Assembly (NCBI RefSeq): GCF_029873635.1
Contig: NC_080418.1
Span: 151,645,748 to 151,709,747 of the forward strand
DNA: 64,000 bases
Reading direction: 5' to 3'
From: Malania oleifera
Lineage: Eukaryota; Streptophyta; Magnoliopsida; Santalales; Ximeniaceae
This document shows, in pieces, positions 1 through 11,142 of this stretch. The first letter of the stretch is position 1. Each line of letters begins with the position of its first letter. The notes under the pieces are model-generated. The model made no database searches, was not told the DNA's origin, and saw only the letters and a program-made list of their open reading frames with translations. A program made the translations under genes and the position numbers.

Positions 1-835
1 GCACTAGTAGCTTCAGATGTGGCAGTAGCTGCATAACACACTAGGGCAGAGGGAACCTACTTGTATAGGTGGGTAGGATTCCCTATCTTTAGGGCTTTTG
101 TCGGTAAACTATTGTTGAACTGTGTGAGTACGAGATTAATCTACCACTTGAGGGCTTACTGAGTAAGGTGAGTGCTCTGATATGTTTTAATTGTGACCTT
201 AGGGTTACCTAAGTATCAGAGCAGAGGGGTGCTACTTGTATGGGCGGGTAATCACCCCTACCCTTGGGTAATCTCGTAGGTTAAATATTTGCATGTGATT
301 ATTTTGGTTCAGAAAACGATTTCAATGTTATATGATGATTTGCAAATGAAATAAAAATGATATCTATCTATCTCATGTTGGCCGCACGCTGAGTTTAATA
401 TATTGTTTCTTCCCTTACTGAGATGTGTATCACCCGAATATGAATTCATTTTTTTTCAGGATTTCTCAGGATCGAGCTTTGAGAGCTCGAGATTTTATAA
501 CATTTTTGGAAGATATAAGAAAAAGGGTATATTTTAATGTCAATTCTTATATGTATATTTTATGTTTTATATCTTTATGTTTTAACTCAGTTATGAAAGG
601 ATAGTTGTGAAATATACTGGTATTAGTGGATAATGTTTTGGAGACATGTATATATTTGAATACTGGTGGATGATTAATTTATTATGGTTGGAAGTTAGAA
701 TTAGTAAACTCTGGTATTATGTTATATGGAGATTATGGATATGTTTTCCGCTGCATGGATAATGGATTATGGATTTTCAGGGATATTATCAGGTATAACG
801 CACCCGACTCGGGTTTAAGGGTTCGGGGCGTTACA
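1..835 (+). mobile_element. LTR fragment K (gypsy-type, 3' portion)
   Basis: This is the 3' part of a long LTR entering from beyond the window edge and ending in GGGGCGTTACA. The same family recurs in reverse at 12567-14563 (B), 16718-17525 (H) and 37580-48133 (E), and in the same orientation at 20521-21599 (F). Shared landmarks include CACCCGACTCGGG near the end and the block around 380-480 containing ACTGAGATGTGTATCACCCG. No primer binding site follows the end, so this is a solo LTR or truncated end inserted next to the copia sequence that starts at 836. Boundary confidence is good on the right; the left is cut by the window. Confidence 0.8.
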
Positions 836-1404
836 ACGTTACTTGGTTAACATCCTAAAGATAAATTTACCAAGAGTTTATTTGAGTTCTAAGTATTAAG
901 AAGAGTGTAGATATTGTGTTGATTGAATGTTATATTGCACATCATATGGAAGAAGTAAAACCATATATACAGGGCTTACAATTTCATATCCAGGGCTGAC
1001 AACAAAAGATATTGTGATTGAATGGTATAAAGCTTGACATTGATTGGATAGTGTTTGTATTCCAAGAGTGCTAAATCTTGAATGATTTCATGAATTTAAT
1101 AATGCTGCAGTGAACTTATATTTGATAAATAAAGTGTGGTTGTGTTGGTGTGGAGATTGTGATTAATTGTTTGAATGTTTTATTAGCTTTGTGGTTCATT
1201 AAAGAGATTAAGTTGTTGTGCGATTGGTGAAATTAAACAAACAAGTTAAAGAATTGGTTAAGTGTTTAAAGATGTTAAGGATTCTTAAAAGAAGTTAAAA
1301 GAAAGTTTTAAAAGCCAATTCACCCCCCTCTTGGGAAGCTATTCCTAATTTCGATTGGTATTAGAGAGGGGTTATAGCAACTCTTAAACTAGAAGCTATA
1401 AAAA
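836..1404 (+). mobile_element. Copia-type LTR 3' end with primer binding site (fragment)
   Basis: No ORF. Near the right end the sequence reads CAATTCACCCCCCTCTTGGG (about 1316-1335) followed by TTGGTATTAGAG at 1355-1366. That arrangement, a C-rich stretch just before a sequence complementary to the 3' end of initiator tRNA-Met, is typical of Sirevirus-like plant copia LTR ends. The PBS has one apparent C-to-T change compared with TGGTATCAGAG. The fragment is bounded by LTR K on the left and LTR fragment L on the right, and no gag follows. Assignment to Sirevirus is an inference from the C-rich motif. Confidence 0.5.
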
Positions 1405-2750
1405 GATCTATTCTACTAGCACAAATACTGATAATACCATAATACACTATTTTGTTTGCCATTGTTTTGCATTTCTCAGCTGTTCATGTTTTCATCTTTT
1501 ACTTTTCATTTCATTTCACTTTACGTGGCTTTTTCCCATTTTACATTATTCACATTTCACATTTCATTTCCATTTCATTCATTTCCATTTTCATTTCATT
1601 TCATTTCATACCCAGCATCTTTCCGCTATTTTACCCACATCTTTCAGTTGTTTTACCCAACATTTTTTAGCTGTTTTACATGGTTGCATTAACAGTCATA
1701 TGCAACATGTTTCATATATCATTTTCATACTCAATTCATTTCTTGTATATTTTACATCTCATACACATAACATATTTCGACCAGAATTCCTATTTACTCA
1801 TTCCACACTATTTATCAGTAAAAATTCATAAATATTTCATATAAAATAAGCCAACCTACATTTAACGTTCACATACTAAAATAAAAAACCTTTAATTTCT
1901 TACATAATTATTCTGAAAAATATTTCACTTTCATTAGTTCAATTTCACATATACGTATCTAATAAGCAACCTTAAGCTTGGAAAACATAATTTAAATGGT
2001 TGGCATTTTAAACTCATACCGAAACATATACATGTATATATAACACAATTCTTTTCTCATTAAATTCATAAAAATTATGGTTTAATATATAATTTTTCCC
2101 TTACCTGACTTTCTGAACTACGCTGGCAGGATCCCGAAAAATGTCGGTGGATCTCACCCGAACCCTGAATCAAAAATTATAGTTCCATTAAATTAACCCT
2201 AAATAAAATACTATTTTAATATTTCCTATGGCCATAAATTCCAAATAAGTAGTTATACCCTCAAATATAACCAATTTGCCTAATTCCCCAAATCTCACTC
2301 TCGCTTTGGAGTGGGGCCTAGAAAACCAAAATTGGAAATTTACTCAAGCCAAAATGACGACAATCACGACTAGGACCACGTGGTGGTACCCGATCATTGA
2401 TTTAGAGGTATATTTAAAGAGAAATATAGAAATTAGGAAAAAGTTGTCTTACCCCAGGAATGATACCCACGCCACTCCCATGACAAATTCGCTCCAATAG
2501 AAATGTCGGTGGCGGAGTTAGGAACCCAACGACACCTTCTGTTTCCCGATCAGCCGCAAATCCATCAGGAAATTAAGGGGAGAAGGAGACGGAGATGGAG
2601 AAAGGTGTTGGGGGGGGGGGGGGCGCAGCTCTCTGTAAAAAAAATATTCTTCCTTAAGTTAACTTTATAATTATTATTTAATTAATTTAATTCTTAAATT
2701 TTTTAATTTAATTTTTTAAAATTTTACTTTATTTATTTATTTATTTATTT
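1405..2750 (-). mobile_element. LTR fragment L (gypsy-type, 5' portion, reverse)
   Basis: On the minus strand this corresponds to the first part of the same LTR family as K, B, E and F: the TTCATTTCATTT-rich block (1500-1610), the CCCAGCATCTTTC and AGCTGTTTTACATGG motifs (1610-1690), and the TTTCCCTTACCTGACTTTCTGAACTACGC-like block near 2096 shared with 14225 and 47165. The right end (2680-2750) is an AT-rich tract that breaks off directly into integrase sequence at 2751, so the 5' terminus is missing. A run of 14 G occurs at 2610-2623. The piece starts about where fragment K ends in LTR coordinates, but in inverted orientation. Confidence 0.7.
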
Positions 2751-4066
2751 TTTATCAGATGATGGAGCTCTGCAATTCCGTACTAGGCTATGTGTTCCTA
2801 CAGATACTGAGATCAGGAGAACTATACTGAAGGAGGCTCACAGATCCCTATACATGATCCATCCCGAAAGTACTAAAATGTACAGGGACCTACGAGAGTA
2901 TTTCTGGTGGAGTGAAATGAAGAGGGAGATAGCCGAATTTTGTCAGCAATGCTTGACATGTCAACAGGTTAAAGTTGAGCATTAGAGACCAGTAGGACAG
3001 TTGCCGCCATTATTCATTCTAGAATGGAAGTGGGACCATGTTTCGAAGGACTTTGTTATGGGGTTGCCACCAGTACGATAGGGATTGATTGCAATTTGGG
3101 TAGTGGTAGATTGTCTGACGAAGGCCGCTCATTTCATCCCTATTAAAATCGGTTATTCCATGGACAGACTGGCAGAGATATATGTTTAGGAGATAGTTCG
3201 TGTTCATGAAGTACCAGTATCCATAATCTCGAACCGAGACCCTCAGTTTACTTCACGATTCTGGAAAAGTTTTTAGGAGACTATGGGTACGCAGTTAGCT
3301 TTTAGCACTGCTTTTCATCCCCAGACAGATGGTCAGACTGGGAGGAAAATTCAGATACTAGAGGATATGCTTCGTGCTTGTGTTCTTGATTTTGGTGGCA
3401 GTTGGATCCAGTTTATGCCGTTAGTTGAATTTGCTTATAATAATAGCTATCAGGCTAGTATCGGCATGGCTCCATATGAGGCATTATATGGCAGGAGATG
3501 TCGTTCTCCTCTTTTCTGGGATAAAGTAGGTGAAAGGCGAGTTTTGGGTCAAGAGATAATACAACAGGCATCCGACAAAGCCCAATTAATTAGAGAAAGA
3601 ATCAGTACAACACAGAGCTGGCAAAAAAGTTATGTAGACACTCACCACCGAGAGTTAGAATTTGATGTGGGTGATCGAGTATTTTTGAAGATAGCTCCTC
3701 TAAAAGAAGTTATGAGGTTTGGAAAGTAGGGCAAGTTGAGCCCTAGGTATATTGGCCCTTTTGAGATACTTGAGATAATAGGGTCAGTTGCCTATAGGCT
3801 AGCTTTGCCGCCAGCTTTGGCTCGTATTCATGACGTGCATGTTGCCATGTTAAGGAAATACGTCCCAGACCCATCCCACATCATCAGCTATGCAGAGATA
3901 GAGCTTAAGGATTCATTGGCATACGAAGAAGTACCAATACAGATTTTGGACAGGAAGGTTCAAACTTTACGTACTAAAGAAATACAGTTAGTTAAAGTTT
4001 TATGGAGGAATCATGCTATAGAGGAAGCTTCTTGGAAGCTCGAGGAGCAAATTAGATAGAGATACC
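2751..4066 (+). pseudogene. Chromovirus I integrase with chromodomain-like tail (5'-truncated, dead)
   Basis: Ty3/gypsy integrase relic. Reading through stops in one frame shows the HHCC zinc-binding region (His ... His ... QQCLTCQQ, about 2830-2970), the DDE core from about 3045 (KDFVMGLPP), NRDPQF near 3231 and HPQTDGQTGRK near 3319, the GPFEILEIIG and RLALPPALARIHDVHV segments after 3736, and a chromodomain-like end (VKVLWRNHAIEEASW, about 3991-4035), as in Tekay/Del chromoviruses. The family's catalytic Glu in QTER is Gly here (codon 3340-3342). In-frame TAG codons lie at 2983, 3079, 3187, 3274 and 3727, four of them at expected Gln positions. Gag, protease, RT and RNase H are absent; LTR fragment L abuts at 2750. 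Confidence 0.92.
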
Positions 4067-4343
4067 CGCAGTTGTTCCAAGAGGTATAGAGGTACTCAGG
4101 TAAAGTATAATAGTTAGATAGGTTTCTTTTGCAGGTACATGTATTGACTTTAGTTAGTAGATGGTTTTGGTTTTACATGTGTAATTTTCCCAGAACGTAA
4201 ATGTAACCACGGTATTCCTCTGCCACAAGTGAGGACAGGTAATAAAATAAGTAGACCCCTTTTTCTTCTACAGAATGATGGAGTGTCTAGATGGGGATAT
4301 AGATAGTAAATTTCGAGGACGAAATTTTATAAGGAGGGGAGAA
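4067..4343 (+). other. Element I 3' untranslated tail and polypurine tract
   Basis: Non-coding stretch between the integrase stop and the 3' LTR. It ends in the polypurine tract AAGGAGGGGAGAA immediately before the LTR starts at 4344. The block CCACGGTATTCCTCTGCC at about 4207, with the following bases, recurs at 14566-14690 as the tail of element A. This shows that I and A belong to closely related subfamilies and lets A's tail be recognised behind the B insertion. Confidence 0.8.
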
Positions 4344-4493
4344 TGTAACAACCCAAAAATTGTTGATATTTAAATATTAAAGAGAGAGAAAAATGGAAAC
4401 AGGAACAGAAGGAGGCAGTAGAATTTAGCGTTCATCGATGACATCACATTCTGGAGATAATAATAATAATAATAAATTTAAGAAATTTTCAGG

Positions 4494-4719
4494 ACTCGTC
4501 GACGAATACAGGAGTTCGTCGACGAGCACATAAGGAAATTCGTCGACGAATATAGGGTTTCATCAACGAAGGCAAGATTTCATCGACGAGAAACTACCGA
4601 GCGAGGAATAGGCTACTCTGAATTTCGTCGATAAAAATACGTGGGTTTCGTCGACGAATTTAATAAAGGACTCATCGACGAGATGACGTGTCTTGTCGAT
4701 GAATCTGGCCTTATAAATA
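4494..4719 (+). promoter_or_regulatory. LTR I promoter: TCGTCGACGA palindrome array plus TATA box
   Basis: About nine exact or near copies of the palindrome TCGTCGACGA lie between 4494 and 4703, spaced by short A-rich linkers. TGACGTG (a bZIP-type ACGT core) is at 4684-4690, and TATAAATA is at 4712-4719 with CT-rich sequence downstream. The position in the first 400 bases of the LTR fits U3. Function of the array is an inference from position and repetition. Confidence 0.6.
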
Positions 4720-5414
4720 AGGAAATTTTGGATTTTTATCTCATTTCAGCGCCCCTCTTTCTCTCTCCTACGACTCTCTCTCCTTCTCTATTCGTTTTCG
4801 GGCTTGGTTTTCATCGAATCAAAGATCTAAGGCTACCACGGCGCTCCTAACGAAATTCTTTGCAAGTCTGTCGGAGCTGATTGTTGGAAAAGTTGGGTTG
4901 GATTTTCTCCCAATCTTAGGGTAAGACATTTTATTCAGTGTTTGCCTTTCCCTCAGTTATGAGAAATGTTGTAGGTAAGAAAATATTAATATTTTGTTAT
5001 GGGGAATTTTGTTTTCAGGATGTTGAGTTAGGAACCCTGCGGGTATAGAGCTAGAGTTTTATAGGGGCTTTTCAGAGTTAAGGCAAGGGAAATATGCTAT
5101 GCTAGGAGTTTTCATAATGCTATTAGAGATTTCATGAACACATATTTATACCAGTTTATTATACAATATTTACAGAATATGAGTTTAAATGCTTGTGTGG
5201 CCTGAGTAGATTTTCATGTAATGAAGAAATTTATATAGCTTATATAAAGTATCATACTATACTAAATACACAAATATAGACAGTATATACAGTTTATATG
5301 GTTTTTCTAGTATATGAGATTATATAGAATATACAAATATAGATTTATATTCACAGAGAGTATACAGAGAAATGTACATGCATATACAACTTTATATGAA
5401 TAGTTTCATGAAAC

Positions 5415-5416
<2 letters not shown>

Positions 5417-5450
<34 letters not shown>

Positions 5451-5451
5451 G
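5417..5451. repeat. (AT)n microsatellite in LTR I
   Basis: An uninterrupted AT dinucleotide run of about 34 bases inside the LTR, in an AT-rich stretch with further TATA/CAGA-rich short repeats (5230-5620). Confidence 0.9.
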
Positions 5452-6589
5452 CATACAGTTTACTCAAATCAGTATTTATATTACAGTTTTATACAGAATA
5501 ATATATACAGAGTTATAACATGCCATGTTTCCTATTACCATAACATATAGAGTATACAGACAGAGTATATAGACAGAGTATACAGGCAGAGATACAGGGG
5601 TAGCATCAAGATGCTATAGATACAGTATTTACAATACATAAAGATAGAGTTATGGTAATTTGGAAACATTATGAAAACAGTAAAAGGGTATATATGTATA
5701 TATATAGTATTAGATCCCTGAGGAAAGGTTACAGACAAATACAGATAAAGATTACAAAGCACGGTACCGTTGCTAGATACAGATAGTGTGCAACCACATA
5801 TCTCAGATAGTGTGTGGGCACCGTCAGCCGTGCTCGGAGAGTATGCAGCTCCCCAGTTCACTAGGTGGAGGGGGCCGGTTTGAGGAAGTAGTAGCAAGTC
5901 CCGAGCTTAGGAGAGGATGCAGTTTGGCTGGGCTGAGGTAGTGTAGAGTATATGGACTTATCTGGAGGGTCGACCAGATGAAGTCCCGCCTACGGGCCAC
6001 ACAACCCTGTCATGAGGGGTCAAATCATGACGTACAAAGTCCCAGGGATAAAGCATAGATATGTATATGTATACAGTTTTACAGTATATGATAAGTATAG
6101 TATGATATTAGCAGTATGAAAAGTAGAAAATACAGATGATACAGTTATATTTTAAATTTTGAAAAGAAAGATATGCTTTATAGATTGTTTATTGCATTAC
6201 CATTCAGTTGCTATTTAAAAAGTATTCTTAACTTAGTTGCCACACACTAGTAATAGCATATTTCCACTTACTGAGCGTCGACTCACCCCATTACTTTAAC
6301 ATTTTTCAGGTGAGCCAGTTAGGCGAGCAGATTAGGCTCGCGGATAGAGAGTAGTTTGATTATCCTATTATAAGGTAAGTTTTTGACAGAGTTGTGTATA
6401 TTTTTGAGTAGATGATGCTGGGGGGTATTTTTTGTATGGTTATGGTCTGTATATACTGGATTCTGGTATTGTATAGTATATATTTGTGAATGGTTATATA
6501 ATATGTGTTCCCGCTGCTTAGGTATGGATGTAGATACACAGATATATATATATATATAAAAAAATGGCAAGAATTTTGAGGTCGTTACA

Positions 6590-6770
6590 AAATATGCTCA
6601 TATATGCCTAGAAGATACAACCCGTGCTGCAAACTTAGCATCATCACACTAATCATAACATACAACATGCTTCCCCCCATGACGGGTTGTGCAGCCTGAA
6701 GGCTGGACCTAACATATAGCTAGCCGACTATAGATAAATCAAACATAAAGTAGTACGATGGTTCCTACCC
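6590..6770. other. Pre-insertion DNA left of element A (degraded LTR-like)
   Basis: No ORF. The motif CATGACGGGTTGTGCAGCC (about 6678) matches a block in other LTRs on the minus strand (CATGACTGGGTTGTGTAGCC near 18147), so this appears to be an old LTR fragment into which A inserted. It continues after A at 16621, and the last five bases, TACCC (6766-6770), are duplicated at 16621-16625. Confidence 0.5.
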
Positions 6771-8654
6771 TGTAGTGACCCGAAAAATCATAGTATTTTA
6801 ATAATAAAGAGGGAGGAAAATGAAAACAGGAACAGAAGGAGGCGGTAGACTTCGTCGACGAATACAGGGGATCGTTGACGAGAAAATACTAAGAGGCGGA
6901 TTTAGGCTACTCTGAATTTCATCGACAAATACAAGGATTCGTCGACGAATTTACTGAAGGATTCGTCGATGAGGTTACGTGTCTCGTCGACGAATCATCT
7001 CGCCAACGAATCTAGCCCTATAAATAGCTAAAACCATATTTTTATCCATTTTCAACGGCGCTCTCTCTCTTTTTTCTCTCTCTTTACGCCCCTCTCTCAC
7101 TTCTCTCTTCATTTTCGGGCATTTTCCTTGCCGGATTGAAGATCTGAAGCCACCATGACGTTCCTAGCAAAGTTCTCTTCAAGTTTCTTAGGACGGATCG
7201 TTGGTGGAATCGAGTTGGAATTCATCCGAAATTCAGGGTAAGGCCTTTTAGTCCATTTTTGGCCTTTTTACAGTTATAAGAAATGATGTAGGCAGAGAAA
7301 TACTGATATTCTGTTATGAAAATGTTGTTTTTAGGGTGTTGTGTAGGAGGCCCTGCGGGTGTTAGGCTAGTAAACCATAGGGGCTTTCTAGTAGTCAGGT
7401 AAGGGAAATATGTTATGCTAGGTTTGTTTAAAATATCGTACACTTTATTAAATTATGAAAATTATGTATTAAAGTATGGTGTGGCTTGAGAATATGAATA
7501 TAGTATAGAGATATGTTTTACGAATTTTAGTATCCCGATTTTACGAATTTCAGTACTATGATCATACAAATTTTAGTACCATGATTGTATGAATCTCAGT
7601 ACCATGATTATACGAATTTCAGTACTATGATTTCACAGTTATCAGTGTTATGATTATACAGTTCTTAGTATTATGACATATGAATTATAATTACAATATA
7701 CAGCATCATGGTTATTACAGTTATTTCATAATCATGGTAAATCATATATTTGTATATAGAGATATAATATATAGTATCAGACCCTGTTGGACTATGCAGT
7801 TACAGAGCACGGTACCGTTACTACAGATATTTACGTTATGAGTGCAACCACCTATTTAGATAATACGTGGTAGTAGGTCAATCACCTAAGCCCTTGACAT
7901 GGGCAGGCTCCACATCATATATGAGTTGAGGTGGGCAGATCAGACCAATGGAGTATAGTGATTTATTCCTAGTTGGCCAGTCAGGATAAATCTCGCCTAC
8001 GGGCCGCACAATCCTGTCATGAGGGGTAAAATCATGACACATAGTTATCCACAGGGAAAGTCTTCAGTTACTATTACGTATGTACAGATTTACAGAAACA
8101 GGAAACATACTTATGTATAATAGAAGTATTTTGAATAGTATCCTACGATACTGTTATCTTAAGCAACATGGAAAGGGGGTGAATTTTGTTACTTATACTG
8201 TATTTACATATTCAGTTATACATGTTTATATGAAAATGGATTTTCTTAATATTGTAACTCATTTGCCACACACTAGTAATAGTATATTTTGTCTTATTGA
8301 GTGTTGGCTCATCTCAGTGCTGAACCATTTTTCAGGTGATCCAGGTAGGTGAGCAGACCAGGCTCGCAGATAGAGGGGCTTCAGTAGTGCCCTGTCAGTG
8401 AAGTGAGTGTTGTGGAGGATTTTTTTATATCCCAGTATAGTTTAGGGTATTTTGGGGAACAGATATATGTGTATATTTTGGGAAACATGTTAGTACTCTG
8501 GTATTGTATGGTATTGTATATAATGGTTTATGGTTATGTTTGTATGATTTCTACTTCTCGCTGCTTAGGTGAATGATTGGGTTTAATCTAGCATGGTATT
8601 AGAGCATGTAGAATGACATAGAAAAAAAAACATTGAAATTAAGTGAGTCGTTGC
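6771..8654 (+). mobile_element. 5' LTR of chromovirus A
   Basis: 1884 bases, TGTAGTGACCCG to GTCGTTGCA. It contains the TCGTCGACGA array (6851-7011), TATAAATA at 7019-7026 and CT-rich sequence 7065-7110. A run of about 27-base repeats built on CGAATTTCAGTACCATGATTAT spans 7520-7690. It is clearly homologous throughout to 14693-16620, with visible substitutions and array length differences, so the insertion is not recent. Confidence 0.92.
6851..7026 (+). promoter_or_regulatory. LTR A (5') TCGTCGACGA array and TATA box
   Basis: Copies and one-base variants of TCGTCGACGA (for example at 6852, 6950, 6963, 6984) are followed by TATAAATA at 7019-7026. The order matches LTR I and the 3' LTR of A, supporting a shared U3 design. 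It has fewer units than the 3' LTR of the same element. Confidence 0.6.
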
Positions 8655-8676
8655 AGTTTGGTATCAGAGCCTAGGT
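8655..8676 (+). other. Primer binding site of element A (tRNA-Met type)
   Basis: TTTGGTATCAGAGCC begins three bases after the LTR end and is complementary to the 3' end of plant initiator tRNA-Met, the usual primer for Tekay chromoviruses. Confidence 0.9.
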
Positions 8677-8958
8677 TGTTAGGTTTTGTAAACTTCAGAA
8701 TACAGCAAAAGCAATACCAGAGTATAGGAAAAGGATTTGGGATTTGTTCTGTGTCTGGGTATAGGATTATCGTGGTGAATTCTATGTTTTTCTTGGGGTG
8801 ACGATTTCAGGAAAACCATAGTAAACTATTATTGGGTCGTGTGTTTAGGTGACAGAACTGGATATTAGTTAAGGTCAGGGAAGGTAGTTAATTGTAAGTT
8901 GGTATAGGATAGGTTCGTATAGGAGATAAAGTGCTCAAGTGTGTTTCTTGTTTTCAGG

Positions 8959-9905
8959 ATGGACCCAAGAAGCAGTGGCACGAATGCTGGGGAGGATAGG
9001 CCAGGACCTTCCAGCATAGGTGGAGGAGATACAGATGTTGTATTACGTAGCGTCACTTAGCAGGTGATGGCTGAGATGGCCAAGAGCTCCAAGGAGCATG
9101 ACTGTTTGATTGAGCAGTTTACGCAGATGAAGCCCGCATCCTTCGCTAAAGGAGATGACCCGATTGTAGCTGAGAATTAGGTCCAGGATACTGAAGAAAC
9201 ATTGGCAGTGCTTCCTTGTACAGATGAGTAGAAGGTAGCATTTGCAGCATTCAAGTTGACTGGGGAGGCGAAGCGCTGGTGGAGGGCAGCGCATCTTATA
9301 GAGGAGCAGAGGCCAATTCCAGTTCCAGTGACGTGGGACCGATTCAAGGATCTGTTCTTCGAGCGATATTTCCTCGAGTTGTCACGTTTTTCTCCACATT
9401 TAACACCTGATGAAGAGAAAAAGGTAAGGAAGTTTGAAGATGGACTGAGGCAGAATTTGTTTGAGCAAGTGATTGGTTTCAGGGCTCAGACATTCACAGA
9501 GGTTGTAGATAGAGCTGCGATCATTGAGAGTGGTAATCAAAAGGGTGTAGCAGCTCAGAGTCAGAGGAAGAGGCCTACGCCTTAGGGTTTTCAGGCTGGC
9601 ACGAGTAGGCGTCCATAGAGAGGAGGTCGCGATAGGGGGGACCAGAGGCAGATGGCCGACTTACCCGATGTGTCAGACGTGCAGGAGACATCATTTGGGA
9701 GAGTATTGGGTAGGCAGAGGTGTATGTTATCGTTGTGGGAGACCCAGTCACGTGATGCGGGAATGCCTAGGTCAGCAAGATTAGGTCCCAGGTCCCAAAC
9801 CCTATCAAGGAGGACATTAGGTAGCTCGGGGAAAATACCAAGCGCCTCGTGGTGGCCAACAGAGGAATGTGGCCTCAACGCGAGTATACGCTTTGACACC
9901 GTGTG
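8959..9905 (+). pseudogene. Gag of element A (broken)
   Basis: Capsid/nucleocapsid gene. The ATG at 8959 opens MDPRSSGTNAGEDRPG. The capsid signature KLTGEAKRWWR occurs near 9253-9285 and RFKDLFFERYF near 9341. About 30 residues usually present between FERYF and ELSRF are missing, an in-frame deletion at about 9372. In-frame TAG stops lie at 9058, 9178, 9229, 9583 and 9616. A frameshift after 9616 moves the zinc knuckle CYRCGRPSHVMREC (about 9727-9768) into another frame. No functional Gag can be made. All five stops are TAG and several sit where relatives have Gln or Trp. Confidence 0.9.
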
Positions 9906-10860
9906 ATGTAGAGGCTGCTAGGGATGTGGTGACAGGTACATTTACTGTTCTATCGTACCAGTTATTGTTCTTTTTAACTCGAGTGCTACTCATTCTTTCA
10001 TTTCTGCATCTTATGTTAAATTATTTGAGAGTGAGACCGAGTCATTAGATATAGCGTTGTCGGTAGCTACACCATCGGGATCAGCGATCAGATGTCAGAG
10101 GGTACTTAGGGGCTATCTGATAAAAATTATGGGGAAAGTACTACCAGCAGATCTTATTGTGTTTGATATGTGTGGGTTCGATATAATACTGAGTATGAAC
10201 TAGTTGGCTGTCAATCATGCTAGCATCGATTGTTTCCAGAAAGAAGTAATTTTCAGACCTCCTGGAGAGCAGGAATTCAAATTCGTTAGTTCACAGGTAC
10301 GTGCTCTAACGCAGTTGGAGTCAGCCGTGCAGGCGAGTAGATTACTCTTGGATGGAGGTCAGGGGTTTATAGCATTTGTGAAAAAAGTATCTGAAAATGA
10401 ATTGAAGATTGATAGCACTGCAGTAGTACGAGAATTTCTAGATGTTTTTCCAGAGGAGCTACCAGGGTTGCCTCTTGTGCGCGAGGTAGATTTTCCTATA
10501 GATTTACCTCCAGGGACTGCACCCATCTCTAAGGTTCCTTATCGTATGGCTCCAGCTAAGTTGGAAGAATTAAAAAATCAGTTGCAGGATTGGTTGAACA
10601 AGGGGTTTATACGACCCAGTGTATCACCATGGGGAGCTCCAGTGTTGTTCGTAAAGAAGAATGACGGGTCCATGAGGATATGTATTGATTACAGGGAGAT
10701 AAACAAAGTTACTATTAAGAATAAATATCCTCTACCCCGTATAGACGATTTGTTTGATCAGCTCCAAGGTACATGGGTATATTCTAAGATTGACCTCAGA
10801 TCCGGGTATCATAAAGTGAGAGTAAAAGCAGAGGACGTTGCGAAGACGACTTTCAGGACC
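9906..10860 (+). pseudogene. Protease and N-terminal reverse transcriptase of element A (truncated)
   Basis: The protease region carries LFNSSATHSFIS (about 9970-10005), where the family has a DSGA catalytic motif; the Asp codon is AAC (9976-9978) and the Gly is Ser. An in-frame TAG at 10201 falls at the expected Trp. From 10204 a clean 219-codon stretch contains the RT entry region: [30 protein letters not shown]-like [38 protein letters not shown] and [11 protein letters not shown]. It stops at TTFRT (10860), before the YxDD-type active site, where AT-rich B LTR sequence starts. Confidence 0.92.
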
Positions 10861-11012
10861 GTTTAATTAATTATTTAATTATTTAATTTATCTTAATTTA
10901 ATTTAATTTAATTTAATTTTTTCCACGCTAGTCCTTTTATTTATTTATTTATTATTTTATTTTTATTTTTTTCTAAATTATTTTAATCCTTTTAAATTTT
11001 CGGGTCTTTACA
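10861..11012 (-). mobile_element. 3' LTR of element B (first ~150 bases only)
   Basis: On the minus strand the LTR starts TGTAAAGACCCG (ending at 11012 in plus coordinates), directly after a polypurine tract and the tail motif GAGGACAAAATTTTATAAGG. It runs about 150 bases through T/A-rich repeats and is then cut off at the junction with element A's RT. The rest of this LTR is deleted. Confidence 0.7.
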
Positions 11013-11142
11013 TTCTCCCCTCCTTATAAAATTTTGTCCTCGAAATTTTACTAAATAATCATCCCTTTATTTCACTTAAATTCATTTGCTAACTATCACT
11101 ATAAAAAGTCAACATACATATCATCATTAAATTAAATCATCA
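11013..11142 (-). other. Element B 3' tail and polypurine tract
   Basis: The minus strand carries GGACAAAATTTTATAAGGAGGGGAGAATG, split here as GGACAAAATTTTATAAGG then AGGGGAGAA, directly before the LTR. Only about 130 bases separate the gag stop from this tail, so no pol gene fits between them. Confidence 0.75.

Larger units (their letters stand above)
4344..6589 (+). mobile_element. 3' LTR of chromovirus I
   Basis: About 2.25 kb, starting TGTAACAACCC right after the polypurine tract and ending GGTCGTTACA. It contains the TCGTCGACGA palindrome array (4494-4703), a TATAAATA box, CT-rich sequence typical of a transcription start zone, an (AT)n run at 5417-5451 and a late block CACTTACTGAGCGTCGACTC (about 6268) just before the end, also found in other LTRs here. 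The matching 5' LTR is not in the window. No TSD can be tested because the 5' end is lost. Confidence 0.88.

Noticed and set aside
1452..1692. Two overlapping Phe/His/Ser-rich ORFs
   Set aside because: They are translations of the TTTCATTTCA-rich low-complexity LTR block and recur as repeats elsewhere in the window.
8080..8352. 90-codon ORF in LTR A, with a homologue at 16044-16325
   Set aside because: Both are in the R/U5 part of the two LTRs; conservation follows from LTR identity and not from coding function.
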